Assembly: GCA_012931725.1 (NCBI GenBank)
Contig: CM022955.1
Span: 17,924,667 to 17,988,666, forward strand
Reading direction: 5' to 3'
DNA from: Litsea cubeba
Lineage: Eukaryota > Streptophyta > Magnoliopsida > Laurales > Lauraceae
Length of the DNA stretch: 64,000 nucleotides
Below, piece by piece: positions 21,433 through 32,625 of this stretch. The notes below the pieces were generated by a model, which searched no databases, was not told where the DNA came from, and worked only from the letters and a program-made list of their open reading frames with translations. Numbering within the stretch: the stretch's first letter is position 1; every line of letters starts with the position of its first letter. Both the position numbers and the translations under genes were made by a program.

Positions 21433-23447
21433 TGTTGGGATTGGTGTATGCCCTAAAGCCCACTAGCTGCACTCTCATCTTTTGTTACTGGATATTGACT
21501 GGTTATTTAATGGAATGACTCTTTTCTGCTTAAACATGTATATATGTATGGTTGTGTAAGGCCCATTGTTTCTAGTAAATGAATTAGGTGTGTAGTGTCT
21601 ACACACAGATAGGTCTAATTCATGGACACTGGAAATAACATATTTGTTCATAACTGAGAGATGGAGCTAGGCACTTCATCTTGGTATAAGTTATAGTGAG
21701 AGACTCTCCTGTATTCAGGGTGACTTACCTAAGTCATGGGAGGGCTTTCCCGGATTTATCTCATTAGTGCATATGCAATGCATTGAACAGGACCATGGTA
21801 GGTGTAATCTCTAAAATAGTACTATCACAGAGAGAGATCAAGTCACCTCATGCTACTGAGTGACCAGTGCTCTTAATCTTGAGCATTTGTGGATGAACTG
21901 ACAAAGTCAAGTTCTTGTGCTTTAATTCACTATGGGTGAGATTCTTTTCATAGGTCAACAGCTCTGTATTTTGGGTACTCAGACTTGATCAGTTGGGACG
22001 TGCAGATGCAATATAGAATCTATGCCATCTGATGATGGAATAATCGTCCCCTTAGAATTATCTGATTAATCATCAAAATCTAAGATCTTAGTATATGGAT
22101 GTTCCATATGGATATTGAACTTGTGGTTCACTCCCTAGACCAAGAGAATGATATCCGGATGATGATTATGTTAAGGATATGAAGTTCTAAGGTTTAGATT
22201 TAATCGGGAAGGTTGATAGTACATGTGAAAACCTGACTTGATTATGGATGTTACATAGAGGGGCATTCAGGTCATTACACTTATTAGGTCGAAGACAACT
22301 GTCATTTTATGACGAGCTTATTATATTATATATTTGTCCTTGGAGTTCAACCATAACTCTTTAGTGGAATGAGTTAAGGTTAAAATGGTCTTAATGTTGC
22401 TATGGGTTTAGCATGGACATTTTGGTCATTTTGGGAGCCAATGGCGAATATATCTTTTGGTCCCTTCTCTAGTCACTTTCCAAGATTGGCATGGTTTCCT
22501 AAAATGTTTAGATGACATTTGGATGAATTATTTTAGTGGAAAAATAATTTTGAGTTTAAATTCAAATAGGCCTTTGATGGCATACATGAATTTAATTCTA
22601 GATAAATTATTTGTGGGCCATGGTGTGCATTAGTATGTGGGACGTCCATAATGGGAATTCCATGGGTAAGGTTTCCAATTTTGAGTAGGTCTCTCTACTT
22701 GGAAAGTTGGACTCCTCTTTGGATTAGTATTCCTATAAGAAAGTTTCCTTTTTGGATTAGAAACTTAAATTAGTTAGTGTTGTACAACTGGGATTACTAA
22801 TTGCTAAAGTTTGTGGGAAGTTCCTTTAGTTTCTTTTTCTAATTGGAGTGTTTCTAAAAGGAAATAAATCTTTAGATTATACTTTCCTTTTAGGACATCT
22901 ATGAGAATTAGAAGAGATAAACTTTTAGGAAACGTTTCTAAAGTTTCTATAAAAAGGAGAGTGTGCAACCCCTTGGACGTCCAACATAGAGCATCATAGG
23001 AGTCCCACACGTCCAGCCCTTTGGGAGTTTTCTTCTTCATTGAAGAAACTTTAAGGCCTGAGATTTTTCCTTAGAAAAATAGTTCTCAATTCCTAGATTA
23101 AGATCCCACCATCTTAGCCAATCAGATTTGGAAGTGAGATAGAGAAGAAGATCAAAAGCAATACTACTGCAGAAAATTCCAGCAATTTGTTTGCTAATTG
23201 CAAGTCTGAGTTCGGCCCTTTGGATCTATTTTTTCAGAGATTTGAAGTCTACAAATCTTCAAGGTAATAGTCTTCTTCATTCTCCTTTAATTATACACTT
23301 GTTGGTCATGAATTCATGGAGTTATTAAGCGATCACTATGGCTGATTTATGCTGCCCAAATCAGATTTTTAAAAATCTGTCATGTTACAAATTAGCCATG
23401 AATGTCTTCCACTAGTGATGTTCTGATCTGAATCGCAGTTTCTTTCA
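21433..23447 (+). repeat. Copia 3' LTR, intact
   Basis: 2,015 bp from TGTTGGGATTGG to TTTCTTTCA. It matches both halves of the split 5' LTR in order, and shows the empty site where the nested unit inserted (GGTCAACAGCTCTG at about 21,951). Confidence 0.95.
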
Positions 23448-23452
23448 GTTCT
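23448..23452 (+). repeat. Copia target site duplication, right copy
   Basis: GTTCT, identical to 8,036-8,040. The pre-insertion sequence therefore joined GGGCTGTTCT to ATAGAGTAATTG. Confidence 0.9.
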
Positions 23453-23819
23453 ATAGAGTAATTGCTACATCAGTTCTCCTGACTGGTATTTTGGTGTTTA
23501 ACAATTTCTATTTTCTTAATTTCTTTTGTTGTTACTTTTGACATCTTTATGTTCATTCACATCTTTAAATTTTTCTAATATGATACTTTTAATAAGCGTT
23601 TGTTATTTTGGTTTAGATGCTTTATGTATTATTGCTAAAGTTCATCTTATACTGGTGGAACATTATATTTTGGGCATCTTTTTTAAATTAAAAGTCTTTA
23701 GTGTGTTTTTTTCTTGGCTTTATTTCAGGCTTTTATTATACTTACATCCCATTTCTATCCCTGTTTCGAGTTTTATTGATTTGTGAGCACAATTTCTTTT
23801 GTTTCTTTTCTTATTTCAG

Positions 23820-23904
23820 ATACCTAACAGAGCAAAAGATACTCAATGGAATAACTTATGTTATATTAGCGGGAAGTAGTGTTGCTATTGTTGTTACTTG
23901 GTAG
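23820..23904 (+). pseudogene. Possible exon encoding a membrane segment, unidentified
   Basis: A strong polypyrimidine tract and TTTCAG acceptor precede a frame reading YLTEQKILNGITYVILAGSS and VAIVVTW then TAG. The second half is one hydrophobic helix, as in the tail of a small membrane protein. GTAAGG follows just after the TAG (23,906), so it may equally be an internal exon with a nonsense change. I do not recognise the family. It shares no clear link with sequence left of the copia element. Confidence 0.35.
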
Positions 23905-25649
23905 CGGTAAGGCTTCAATGATTTTAATGTATATTCTAGCTAAATATTATATAAAAAGACAACCTTGAACTGTGTGATCCTTTCTTTCTTTTTTTCTTTT
24001 ATTTCCTTTGTAACATACTTGACGGATGAGTGAATGACAAACTAGATGTTGTAGGGAACTCTACAATAGGTGTCTCCTCATGCCATTTGTCTACAGAGGA
24101 TATTCATCTTCATTTGTTGGTTTTAAAACATTCTAAAATAAAAGACATATAGTTCAAATTGATTTTATATGATTGACACATAGTAGAACACGTTGGTGAA
24201 ATAATGTCTTCATTTGGACAACTTTTGTGATCCTACCTAGTTTTTTTTTTTTCCTTGAAAATTTTTTATCCAAGCACTTTCTTACTGCCACGTATCATTT
24301 AACGATAGCCATGCATGCTCCCAAATGTCTACCTGGTGCCTGGTGGTTTATTGTTTGATTGGGCTTCATTTTGATGTTCTCCCTCGCGGTACTGACATTC
24401 TAGTATCCAATGTGCTCCTATTGTACTTCTTGTCTTTGAATATCCGAGATCCCTTTGATTTATGGACTACTCTTTGTTCTTTGACTGTTTCACTTGTAGC
24501 ATGCCTTTTCTTTTATGGTCTATTAAGTTAATATCTTCAATGGTATATAAGGTGATTGAGAATTATGCTTGCTATAGGGTCTTCTGTGCACATTATTTTG
24601 TGATGGATCATTGTTTCTCATGATGGAGCATTGTTTTCATTTTTCAAGTTATTATTTATATTTACTTTGTTTTTTTACGCAAAAACCAGAAACTGACTAA
24701 AGACATAAGGTACCATAACATATGTAATGAGGTTGAATGACCAACCAGCCCCTTCATTTCCCGGTTACTTAGAGGACCTAACCCGAAAACTCTTAAGCAT
24801 GAAACTTCTTTTTAGACCAGATTGATAGTACTTTGTAATTTTGTCCTTTTGATGTTGAGCTTTTACACCCTTTGATGTACATCATCTCTCTACTTAATGC
24901 AAATATCACCATTTGAAAAAAAAAATCACAATTCAAGTTGAATTATTTAATTTAATCGAGTAAGTGCACGGTTTGGACAGCTATGGGCATGGTAAATAAC
25001 CAGCAAAGCTTTGTAACGATGGGCATACAACTAAATTTCTTTTGGGATCTGGGTGGATTCCAAGTTGTGTTGCCAGTACAGTAAATTCTTTTTCTTTTTG
25101 TTTGTTATTGTGGATTTTGTCAAACGATTGACAAGGTTCGAAAAAAGCTTCACATTCTCCGGTGTCTTCACTTTACCCTCCTGTACTTTTATTCCTCATG
25201 CTTTATATTCTTTTGCATTGCATGCATAACATGAGGATGATGTTCATCATAGGTTGGGGGGTGGGGACAAGTAATTTTCACACACCTTTTGCTTTAGTTT
25301 CTATATTTAGGAAGTTTTTCAAATTTCTTTATAGAATTTAATCTGTTTATCTTTGGTTTTTTAGAATTTTTTGAAGAGCAATTTTTTTGAGAGAATTTTC
25401 AATAAACGGAAGATAGCTTGAATTTTAGAATTCTCAAAATTTAGACAAAAGATAGTTTTGGTTTGCAGAAATCTTTTTGAAAAAGTGCTAAATTTTGATC
25501 CTTTCACATTATACAAGTCGTATACATTTTCAAAAGGTTTAAATGTGAAACTATGATTTCCATTTTCTTTACGACTTAATTGAATGTATGAAGGAAAACC
25601 AAACCTTAGTTTTATAGGTTTCCTGGTTCATCTGGGTGGACTTTCGACA
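23905..25649. other. No gene; decayed AT-rich and possible gypsy 3' UTR
   Basis: Mostly AT-rich. A GTTGGGGGGTGGGGACAAGT stretch near 25,253 resembles the G-rich strings found downstream of pol in plant gypsy elements, and leads toward the satellite array. No pol motif is recognisable. Confidence 0.35.
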
Positions 25650-27370
25650 AATTAGTGCATTAAGTCGGGTACATGAAAAGGGCTGCCTATTGTTGGGGAC
25701 AGTTGAAAAGAAAAAAAAATCAAGAGAAAAGAAAAATGATGAAAGAGAAAAGTTTGTCGCTGAAATTTCATGGCCTTTTGAAAAACAATAGTGCGAAAGC
25801 CATCATGGTTGCCTTGATTCGGGTACATGAAAAGGGTTGCCTATTGTTGGGGACGGTTGAAAAGGAAAAAAAATCACGGCCTTTTGAAAAATAATAGTGC
25901 GAAAGACGTCATGGTTGCCTTCATTCGGGTACACCCTTAATTCGGGTACATGAAAAGGGCTGCCTATTGTTGGGGACCATTGAAAAGGAAAAAAAATCAC
26001 GGCCTTTTGAAAAACAATAGTGATAAAGCCATCATGGTTGCCTTAATTCGGGTACATGAAAATGGTTGCTTATTGTTGGGGACCGTTGAAAAGGAAAAAA
26101 AAATCACGGCCTTTTGAAAAACAATAGTGCGAAAGCCATCATAGTTGCCTCAATTCGGGTACTCCTATTGTTGGGAACCGTTGAAATGAAAAAAACATCA
26201 CGGCCTTTTAAAAGATAATAGTACGAAAGCCATCATGGTTGCCTTGATTCGGGTACATGAAAATGGCTGTCTATTGTTGGGGACCATTGAGAAGGAAAAA
26301 AAAATCACAGCCTTCTGAAAAACAATAGTGCGAAAGCCATCATGGTTGCCTTAATTCGGGCACACCCATAATTCGGGTACATGAAAATGGCTGCCTATTG
26401 TTGGGGACCGTTGAAAAGGAAAAAAAATCACGGCCTTTTGAAAAATAATAGTGCGAAAGCCATCATGGTTGCCTTAATTTGGGTACATCCTTAATTCTGG
26501 TACATGAAAAGGGCTGCCTATTGTTGGGGACCATTGGAAAAGAAAAAAAAATCACCGCCTTTTGAAAAATAATAGTGCGAAAGCTATCATGGTCACCTTA
26601 ATTCGGTTACACCCTTAATTCTGGTACATGAAAAGGATTGCCTATTGTTGGGGACCATTGAAAAGGAAAAAAATTCACGGCCTTATGAAAAACAATAGTG
26701 TGAAAGCCATCATGGTTGTCTTGATTTGGGTACATGAAAATGGCTGCCAATTGTTGGAGATCGTTGAAAAGAAAAAAAAATCACGGCCTTTTGAAAAACA
26801 ATAGTGCGAAAGTCATCATGGTTGCCTTAATTCGGGTACTCCCTTAATTTGGGTACATGAAAAGGGCTGCATATTGTTGGAGACCGTTGAAAAGGAAAAA
26901 AAATCATAGCCTTTTGAAAAAAACAATAGTGGGAAAGCCATCATGGTTGCCTTAATTCTGGTACATGAAAATGGTTGCCTATTGTTGGGGACTGTTGAAA
27001 AGGAAAAAAAATCAAGAGAAGAAAAAAGAAGAAATAGAGAAGCTTGTCGTTGAAATTTCACGCCCTTTTGAAAAATAATAGTGCGAAAGCCATCATGGTT
27101 GCCTTCATTCGGGTACACCCTTAATTCGGGTACATGAAAAGGGCCGCCTATTGTTGGGGACCATTGAAAAGAAAAAAAATCATGGCCTTTTGAAAATCAA
27201 TAGTGCGAAAGCCATGGTTGCCTTAATTCGGGTACATGAAAAGGGATGCCTATTGTTGGGGACCATTGAAAAGGAAAAGAAATCAAGAGCAAAGAAAAAG
27301 GAAGAAAGAGAAGCTTGTCGCTGAGATTTTATGGCCTTTTGAAAAACAGTAGTGTGAAAGCTATCATGGA
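25650..27370 (+). repeat. Satellite array, ~14 units of ~106-125 bp
   Basis: Each unit contains TTCGGGTACATGAAAA, GCTGCCTATTGTTGGGGAC, an A-run, TCACGGCCTTTTGAAAAA and AATAGTGCGAAAGCCATCAT. Counting the CTATTGTTGG-type landmark gives about 14 units. A 17-bp TTCGGGTACACCCTTAA insertion is present in some units and absent in others, and two or three units have a longer GAAAAAGAAGAAAGAG version, suggesting higher-order organisation. Confidence 0.92.
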
Positions 27371-27865
27371 TGCCTAGAGAGGAAACCTCTTTTTTTTTCT
27401 AAGTCTAGGTGGACCGGATTATTTGGTTGAGTCGTTTTCAAAAGGGTTCTAGCGGAGCATTTAACACTTATTTTTTAATGTATACGTACTTTCTCATCGT
27501 GCACAGTCATATTTAGCATGATTTTAAGATTTTCTTTCCAAAGATGGGATTGGTGAACCATATTTCGAATTTGTCTTTACTTTGACTATTCCGAGAATCA
27601 AGAGTATCCAATGTTTGTAAATTTTCTTTTGGATAGTTTCTTTTGATTTCTTTAGTTTTTAAATTTTTTTTTTTTAGTTTTGTGGGTATATTCACAACAA
27701 AACCTCATAAGGCACAATTCGTCCACTAGGGTAACCTAGGGGTATAAGGGCTTACTGCATACGCTAAATGTAGTCAAGAGTGTCAGCGAAAGTGGCTTTT
27801 GTTTTCTGCATTAGTCTTTTGTATTTTTAGGTTTGATTAGGTTAGGTTAGTTAACTACAACTTTT

Positions 27866-28330
27866 CACATCTTTTGCTAGGGACTAGTAAAATGTTGGTT
27901 GGAGGGTGTGATGAGTCCATGAAATTGCATCATATTGTCATTATTTCATGTAGATTTATGGACTTATTTAGGATAACTTGCATTGATTTCATTGAATTTT
28001 ATAAATTCATGCATTTGAGCATTCAATGTTGGAATTCAAGTCATAATTGGTCAAAATTCATTAAATTGCATGATTTTCATGAAATTATTCTTTTGCATTA
28101 TCCTATTATCACATTAATTTTCCCAAAATTCACAATTATACTCATGTAGTTTTTTTGCATCATTGCATTCTACTCGAAAAATCGATGAACGTAGTGTATT
28201 CGTATGAATTGTAAAGTGCAGTGATGCAAATCTTCTAAAGTGAATTATCCAATGGAGAGCCTCAAAGATGCTCTTCCAAATCTTTGCCTCAAATTGCCAT
28301 TGTTTTCTCACTTTATTTTAGTAATTGATG
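27866..28330 (+). mobile_element. Gypsy-like 3' end: polypurine tract and LTR start
   Basis: GCTAGGGACTAG at about 27,877, GGTTGGAGGGTG (27,897-27,908) and then TGATGAGTCC at 27,909 match the layout that ends many plant gypsy internal regions (GGGACTAGCAAAATGTAAG, a G-rich tract, then a TGATGAG LTR start). The LTR end cannot be fixed. The satellite upstream could be part of the same element's 3' UTR. Confidence 0.45.
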
Positions 28331-29001
28331 GGCCATTGATAGGCCATGATGGATGGATATGGTGGCAACTGATTGTAGCCATATATATACTTCAGAAACT
28401 AGTAACCAAATTAAGCTTTGTAAGACTGTCACCTTTAATTCTTCAACTCATATAATGACCATTTCTCTGAATTGTGTATTATGTGTTTTTGAGTGCGAGG
28501 CTGAGGATCCTGACACATATATGGATTATTGAGCGTGGGGCATAGAGTATGGCTCTGGTCGCATAGTCTATTTGGAGAAAATGGTCGCTACTAAAGGAAT
28601 ACAACACACGAATCTTCAATCCCCATTCTCCGGTTGTCCCTATTTATCATAGCCGGTTCAAGCCGTCAAACAAAATTTACACATGGAATCATATGTTGAA
28701 TTAAAGGCATGTGTTTAGTTACATCTTTCATATGACTGGATTCATGACTGTATCTAAGAAAGGCAAGTGTTTAGCTACATCTTTCATATGGCTTTGGATT
28801 CATGACTGTATCTAAGAAAATTATATTAATGTCATGGAAATGCCATTGGGTTACAAACTATTCCTTGATCATTACATTGATCTTCTGTTGATGATATGTA
28901 CACACAATTGAGGTAGCTTGACGCTATGTAGGTCAAGCTCGCAGGTCTTGACATTGTCTCAAATCCCAGTGAATATTAAAATCTTGCTTAACCTATTGCA
29001 G
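28331..29001. other. No gene; contains a ~58-bp tandem duplication
   Basis: AT-rich spacer. Two adjacent copies at about 28,707-28,820 share GTGTTTAG, TACATCTTTCATATG and GGATTCATGACTGTATCTAA. Confidence 0.6.
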
Positions 29002-29410
29002 AGCTCGATGAGGTATTGAATTAGGTCTTGGCTTATTTTCTTCAGCTGAATTTCTTAAAATATGATTCTCATTTGAGGTGTTCACAATGCATTTTGTTGC
29101 CTTTTCTTTACCTTTAAAATCTCATGCTACTTAATTGCAGGTGGTGTCAACGTATAAGAAGTTAAAGGAGTACAAAAAGCAAATGGAAGAAACAAATGGT
29201 TGATCCCCTGTTTCTTTAGCTTAAGTTATTCAAGACTTCCCGAAAAGAATGCATTTACAGTTCTATTTCTTTGTGGCTTTTATGTGCTTATTGTTGAATG
29301 TATATATGTGACAGCTTTGGCAAAATAAGATGACAGTGACTAAGATATGATAGATATGATAGCTTCTGAAGTTGAAACTTTATCTAACCAACTTAAAGAG
29401 CCGGAGTAGA
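29002..29410 (+). pseudogene. Peptide chain release factor 1 (plastid-type) fragment, three exons
   Basis: Three short exons keep their splice sites and phase: 29,002-29,012 (LDE), 29,141-29,198 (VVSTYKKLKEYKKQMEETN) and 29,315 to about 29,410 (ALAK, then DMIASEVETLSNQLKE). The exon 2-3 junction splits an alanine codon correctly. Together they match the N-terminal coiled region of bacterial/plastid RF1 (VVSxYxxLKxxxxQLxET...EMIASEIxxLxxQLxELE). Two in-frame TAA codons at 29,327 and 29,342 and a TAG soon after break exon 3, and the codon-recognition and GGQ domains are absent. Introns are retained, so this was copied as DNA, not by retroposition. Confidence 0.7.
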
Positions 29411-29651
29411 AATTGTAGGTTTTAGGTTTCCATGTCTTCATTCCATCGCTCCCTGAGTGAAGGATTTTATAATGGATGTTTCCATCTCCCAAAACCTTCA
29501 TACTGAAACTCCTGTAACGCGCATGACCAGAGTCTGGACATTTGTTATGAACTGGTCCAATGACCATTACTCCCCATTTGAATTAAAGCTCAATAGATGG
29601 AAAAATTGTTGTGTTGCATCTTCGTTTTGATAAGGTGAGTGGTTGCTACAG

Positions 29652-29790
29652 GCTGTTGGTGCTGCATGGAACATGGGGGAGTGGGATCAATTGCAAGAAT
29701 ATGTTTCACAATTGGATGATGGTGATGAATCCAAGCTTTGGATTTTAGGGAATGCTACTGGTAGTGGTGATGGGAGTAGTTCCGGGCTGT
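29652..29790 (+). pseudogene. TOR kinase FAT-domain exon fragment
   Basis: After a GCTACAG acceptor the frame reads AVGAAWNMGEWDQLQEYVSQ, LDDGDESKL and then GSGDGSSSG. This is the conserved AAWNMGEWDQM-x-EYVSxLDDGDE-x-KL...SGDGSSNG stretch of the FAT domain in plant TARGET OF RAPAMYCIN, the PI3K-like growth regulator. Homology stops abruptly near 29,790, exactly where the SINE tail begins. Kinase and HEAT parts are absent, so it cannot act as a kinase. Confidence 0.75.
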
Positions 29791-29794
29791 ATTG

Positions 29795-29910
29795 TTGGTT
29801 CGCCGTGGAAACAGAGGACATGGCCCTAAACAGATTTGATTGGCGTCGTCAAATTCATATAGTCGACCCCACCTAGTGGGAAAAGGCTTGATTTGGTTTG
29901 GTTTGGTTTT
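29795..29910 (+). mobile_element. Au-SINE 3' portion
   Basis: GATTGGCG, ATTCATATAGTCGACCCCAC, CTAGTGGGAAAAGGCTTG and a TTTGG-repeat tail match the 3' end of the plant Au SINE (consensus ATTCATGTAGCCGACCCCA...AGTGGGATAAGGCTT plus a short-repeat tail). The tRNA-like head is not recognisable, so this is a 5'-truncated copy. It separates the TOR and GH9 fragments. Confidence 0.75.
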
Positions 29911-29987
29911 GCTGTTTTATCTCTGGTTCCTAATATTGTTCTGGTCCTCTCCCTAAATTCTAATAAACGTTTGGTTTTGGCACTGTA

Positions 29988-30164
29988 TTTGAGGAAGTAA
30001 TCTGTCCCCCATTTGATTGCTGAGTACACATTTTGTAATTGCCCAACCTTTTGCAACTGATTCATGTATAAAATTTCACCCCAGGAAAGAGTTGTAATGG
30101 TGAAGGCCATTGGGAATCCAAATTTCACATTATCTCCTGCATGATAGTATCCACCAGTGAGGAA
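29988..30164 (-). pseudogene. GH9 endoglucanase (cellulase) fragment
   Basis: On the minus strand the frame reads LTGGYYHAGDNVKFGFPMAF, TITTLSWGE and later IKWGTDYFLK. The glycosyl hydrolase family 9 pattern is DLTGGxYDAGDxVKFGxPMAFTxTxLSW...IKWGTDYFLK, where the first aspartate of DAGD is catalytic. Here that position is histidine, and no further exons are visible. The fragment lies opposite in strand to the RF1 and TOR pieces. Confidence 0.75.
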
Positions 30165-30829
30165 TTAGGATATTTTGTTGGGTGGGTTTTATTGTTTGTT
30201 TGGGAGACAGGTTGCAAATTTAGCAGGTTAATTGAAGAATTTAGAGTCTCTCTTTATCTCTTGGTTGTTGGACTCTGGGAGTTCTGTTATGAGAAATTTA
30301 GTAGAAAATGAGTGATTTTGTGTTCTTTATGGGCCCCTTTTTATCTTATTCATAATCCTGTAAATGTTTGTGATTTTATTTCTATACCATATGACATTAA
30401 ATAAAAAGCAGCGGTTTAGTCTCCTGCTTTAAGTTGCTGCCCTCCTACTTTGGGTGGATGTTTTCTAAGACTTCTTGTGGAACCCACTTAAATGACAGCT
30501 ATTGCTTGTGCGACACTTGGATGCTGGGTGTTTGCTTATGGGCTCCACGTATATGCAAGATTGCACAAAGTAAATAAACAAAACCTGTTTGGCCTTTGAT
30601 TTTCTTCCACCTGCGGTGTTCCTCAAAGCCTCGCTCTGGTAAAACTCTCTCTCTCTCTCTCCCCCCAGTCATCTGCCCATATAATAAAATCTAGCTTCTC
30701 TTTAGATCGGTTTGGTTCATCTTTACTCGATTTCTAATAGTTATGAGGCCACTGGTTTTTTTAGTGGTGGTGTGGAAGGTGGGAATACACCTATATGACA
30801 TTAACTTTAGCTTCTCTTTAGATTGGTTT
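30165..30829. other. No gene recognised; CT microsatellite
   Basis: AT-rich spacer with a (CT)n run followed by C's near 30,644-30,667. TAGCTTCTCTTTAGAT is repeated at about 30,690 and 30,809, the latter just before the LTR-type element. Confidence 0.5.
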
Positions 30830-31684
30830 TGTAAGTGCACAAAAATTCACAGACCCGGGGGTAGTGTTCTTGAGATTCACTGAGGAGGACGAAGGCTGAA
30901 GCTCCTTGTTGATGATGGAAGAACCGATGCCCGAGAACCTGGAAGAGGGAGAAGAAACAGGTCAAAGGACCCTGGCTATGAGCAGCGCAGGGCTCTCCGA
31001 TGCCTAAGTCAGTATGAGAACTGGACAGTAGGATGGAGATTTGGAGAAGATGGAGTTTGGGCATGGCGTACCAGAGTTCTCCGCCCTTTGTTCTGAACTG
31101 TTGCTGAGTTTATATAGAAGAAGAGAGGAGGGAAGGAGGTGGTTGACTGTCTTGTCATAGCCCACCTTGTCAAGGGCACTAGGGAGGCGCGGTCCCATCG
31201 TAGCCTTCTCTTGCGTCTGCGGATGCCAATCTGTCAGGAAGCATGGGCGGCATTGGTTGCTGTCAGAGAGTATGGGCGGTGCCCTTGTCTTGTCGCACGT
31301 GCTGTAGCGTGCTTGATCGTCCATGGGAGGACAGCTGTCAGCCCCTGCCTTGGCTAGCTCTGGCATCTTGACCGAGGTCAGGGTGTGTTGCCGAGGTCAG
31401 GGGCGACCTTGACTTGGCTGGAGACCTCGCAGGGACGCCGAAGTGGAGTAATTGGCCGAAGTGGGATGCTTTGGCCGAAGTGGAGTCTGCTGAAGTGGAG
31501 CAGTCTGGCATTGCTGGGCGTGCACTGCCGAAGTGGAGGAGTTGTATACAGGAGGCGTGGAGCTATCATCCGAGACCAAGGCGGGAGCACGAGACCGAGC
31601 CTGCCGGGATGGTCTTGCTGGTGCGGGGGCCCGGGATGGAGCATCTGGCTGGGACTCTGATGAGTTCGGAAATATCCCCACACA
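30830..31684 (-). repeat. 3' LTR of the minus-strand element
   Basis: On the minus strand it runs from TGTGTGGGGATATTT to TGCACTTACA. The part 30,830-31,431 is shared with the right copy at high identity. Confidence 0.6.
31109..31116 (-). promoter_or_regulatory. LTR TATA box (minus strand), 3' LTR copy
   Basis: The minus strand reads TTCTATATAAACTCAGC, a textbook TATA context. The same box occurs in the other LTR at about 34,292-34,299. Confidence 0.55.
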
Positions 31685-32127
31685 ATAGCCCCCCAGCTTC
31701 CGAGCTGTTGGAGTTTCATAACTCTTGGAGGTCGGAAGCTAAGTATCTTGAGGACACTTATGCTTTGGAGCTGCTCATAGTTTTGAGATGACTGGCTGGC
31801 AATGGACCAAAGCTAGAGGTTGGCATCACTGTTAAGCTGTAACATGGTGCTTCTACCGAGCTGGAAAGTCATAAAACCGCCGAGCTGGAGAATGCATTGT
31901 TGCTGAAAGCCAAGAGATAATGGCTCATTACCAGTGGTGTACTCTTGTTTAGGAGTATTCTGCTACTGCTGCTGAGAAGGAGGTGAGCTATAGACTGGTG
32001 CTGCTGCCAAGCTAGAGACTGGCACTGCTGCCGAGCCGGAGGAAGGATTTCCTGCCGAACTGGAGGCTGGCGCTGCTGCCAAGCTAGAGACTGGCACTGC
32101 TTGTCGAGAATGCATGTGGCCGAGACC

Positions 32128-32625
32128 AGCATGAAGTGTAGACCAGCATGAGGCTGAGCCAGCGTGAGGCCGTAGCCAGCACTTGGACAGACCAGCATGA
32201 GGTTGAGACCAGCATGAGGCTGAGCCAGCGTGAGGCCATAGCCAGCACTTGGACAGACCAGCATGCGGTTGAGACCAGCATGAGGCCGAGCCAGCGTGAG
32301 GCCGTAGCCAGCACATGGACAGACCAGCATGAGGTTAAGACCATCATGAGGCTGAGCCAACGTGAGGCCATAGCCAGCACTTGGACAGACCAGCATGAGG
32401 TTGAGACCATCATGAGGCTGAGTCAGCGTGAGGCCGTAGCCAGCACGTGGACAGACCAGCAAGAGGTCGTAAATGCGGTCGAGACCATCATGAGGCCGAG
32501 CCAGCGTGAGGCCGTAGCCAGCACGTGGACGGACCAGCAAGAGGTCTAAAATGCGGTCGAGACCAGCATGAGGCCGAGCCAGCGTGAGGCCGTGGCCAGC
32601 ACGTGGACGGACCAACAAGAGGTCA
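32128..32625. repeat. Internal minisatellite, ~66-bp unit
   Basis: About seven units of the type GACCAGCATGAGGCTGAG, CCAGCGTGAGGCCGTAGC and CAGCACTTGGACAGACCA. Long open frames on both strands here come from the unit length being a multiple of three and carry no domain. Confidence 0.85.

Larger units (their letters stand above)
8041..23447 (+). mobile_element. Ty1/copia LTR retrotransposon, near-complete, with nested insertion
   Basis: All structural parts are visible: a 5' LTR (split by a later insertion), an initiator-methionine-type primer binding site, a gag-protease-integrase-RT-RNase H reading frame in copia order, a polypurine tract, a 3' LTR and a matching 5-bp target duplication. 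Removing the nested unit leaves an element of about 9.5 kb with LTRs of about 1.97 and 2.02 kb. By eye the two LTRs differ at about 20 aligned positions plus two indels (roughly 1%), so insertion is recent. The copy is not autonomous: it has one in-frame TGA and a deletion inside RNase H. The gag opening (NKLTGPNYVDWKRNL) suggests the Tork-like group, tentatively. Confidence 0.95.

Noticed and set aside
31385..31791. Frames on both strands in the left LTR of the minus-strand element
   Set aside because: Overlapping, GC-driven and with no recognisable protein.
32148..32618. Open frames on both strands in the 66-bp repeats
   Set aside because: The unit is a multiple of three, so all frames stay open; products are periodic and lack any known fold.
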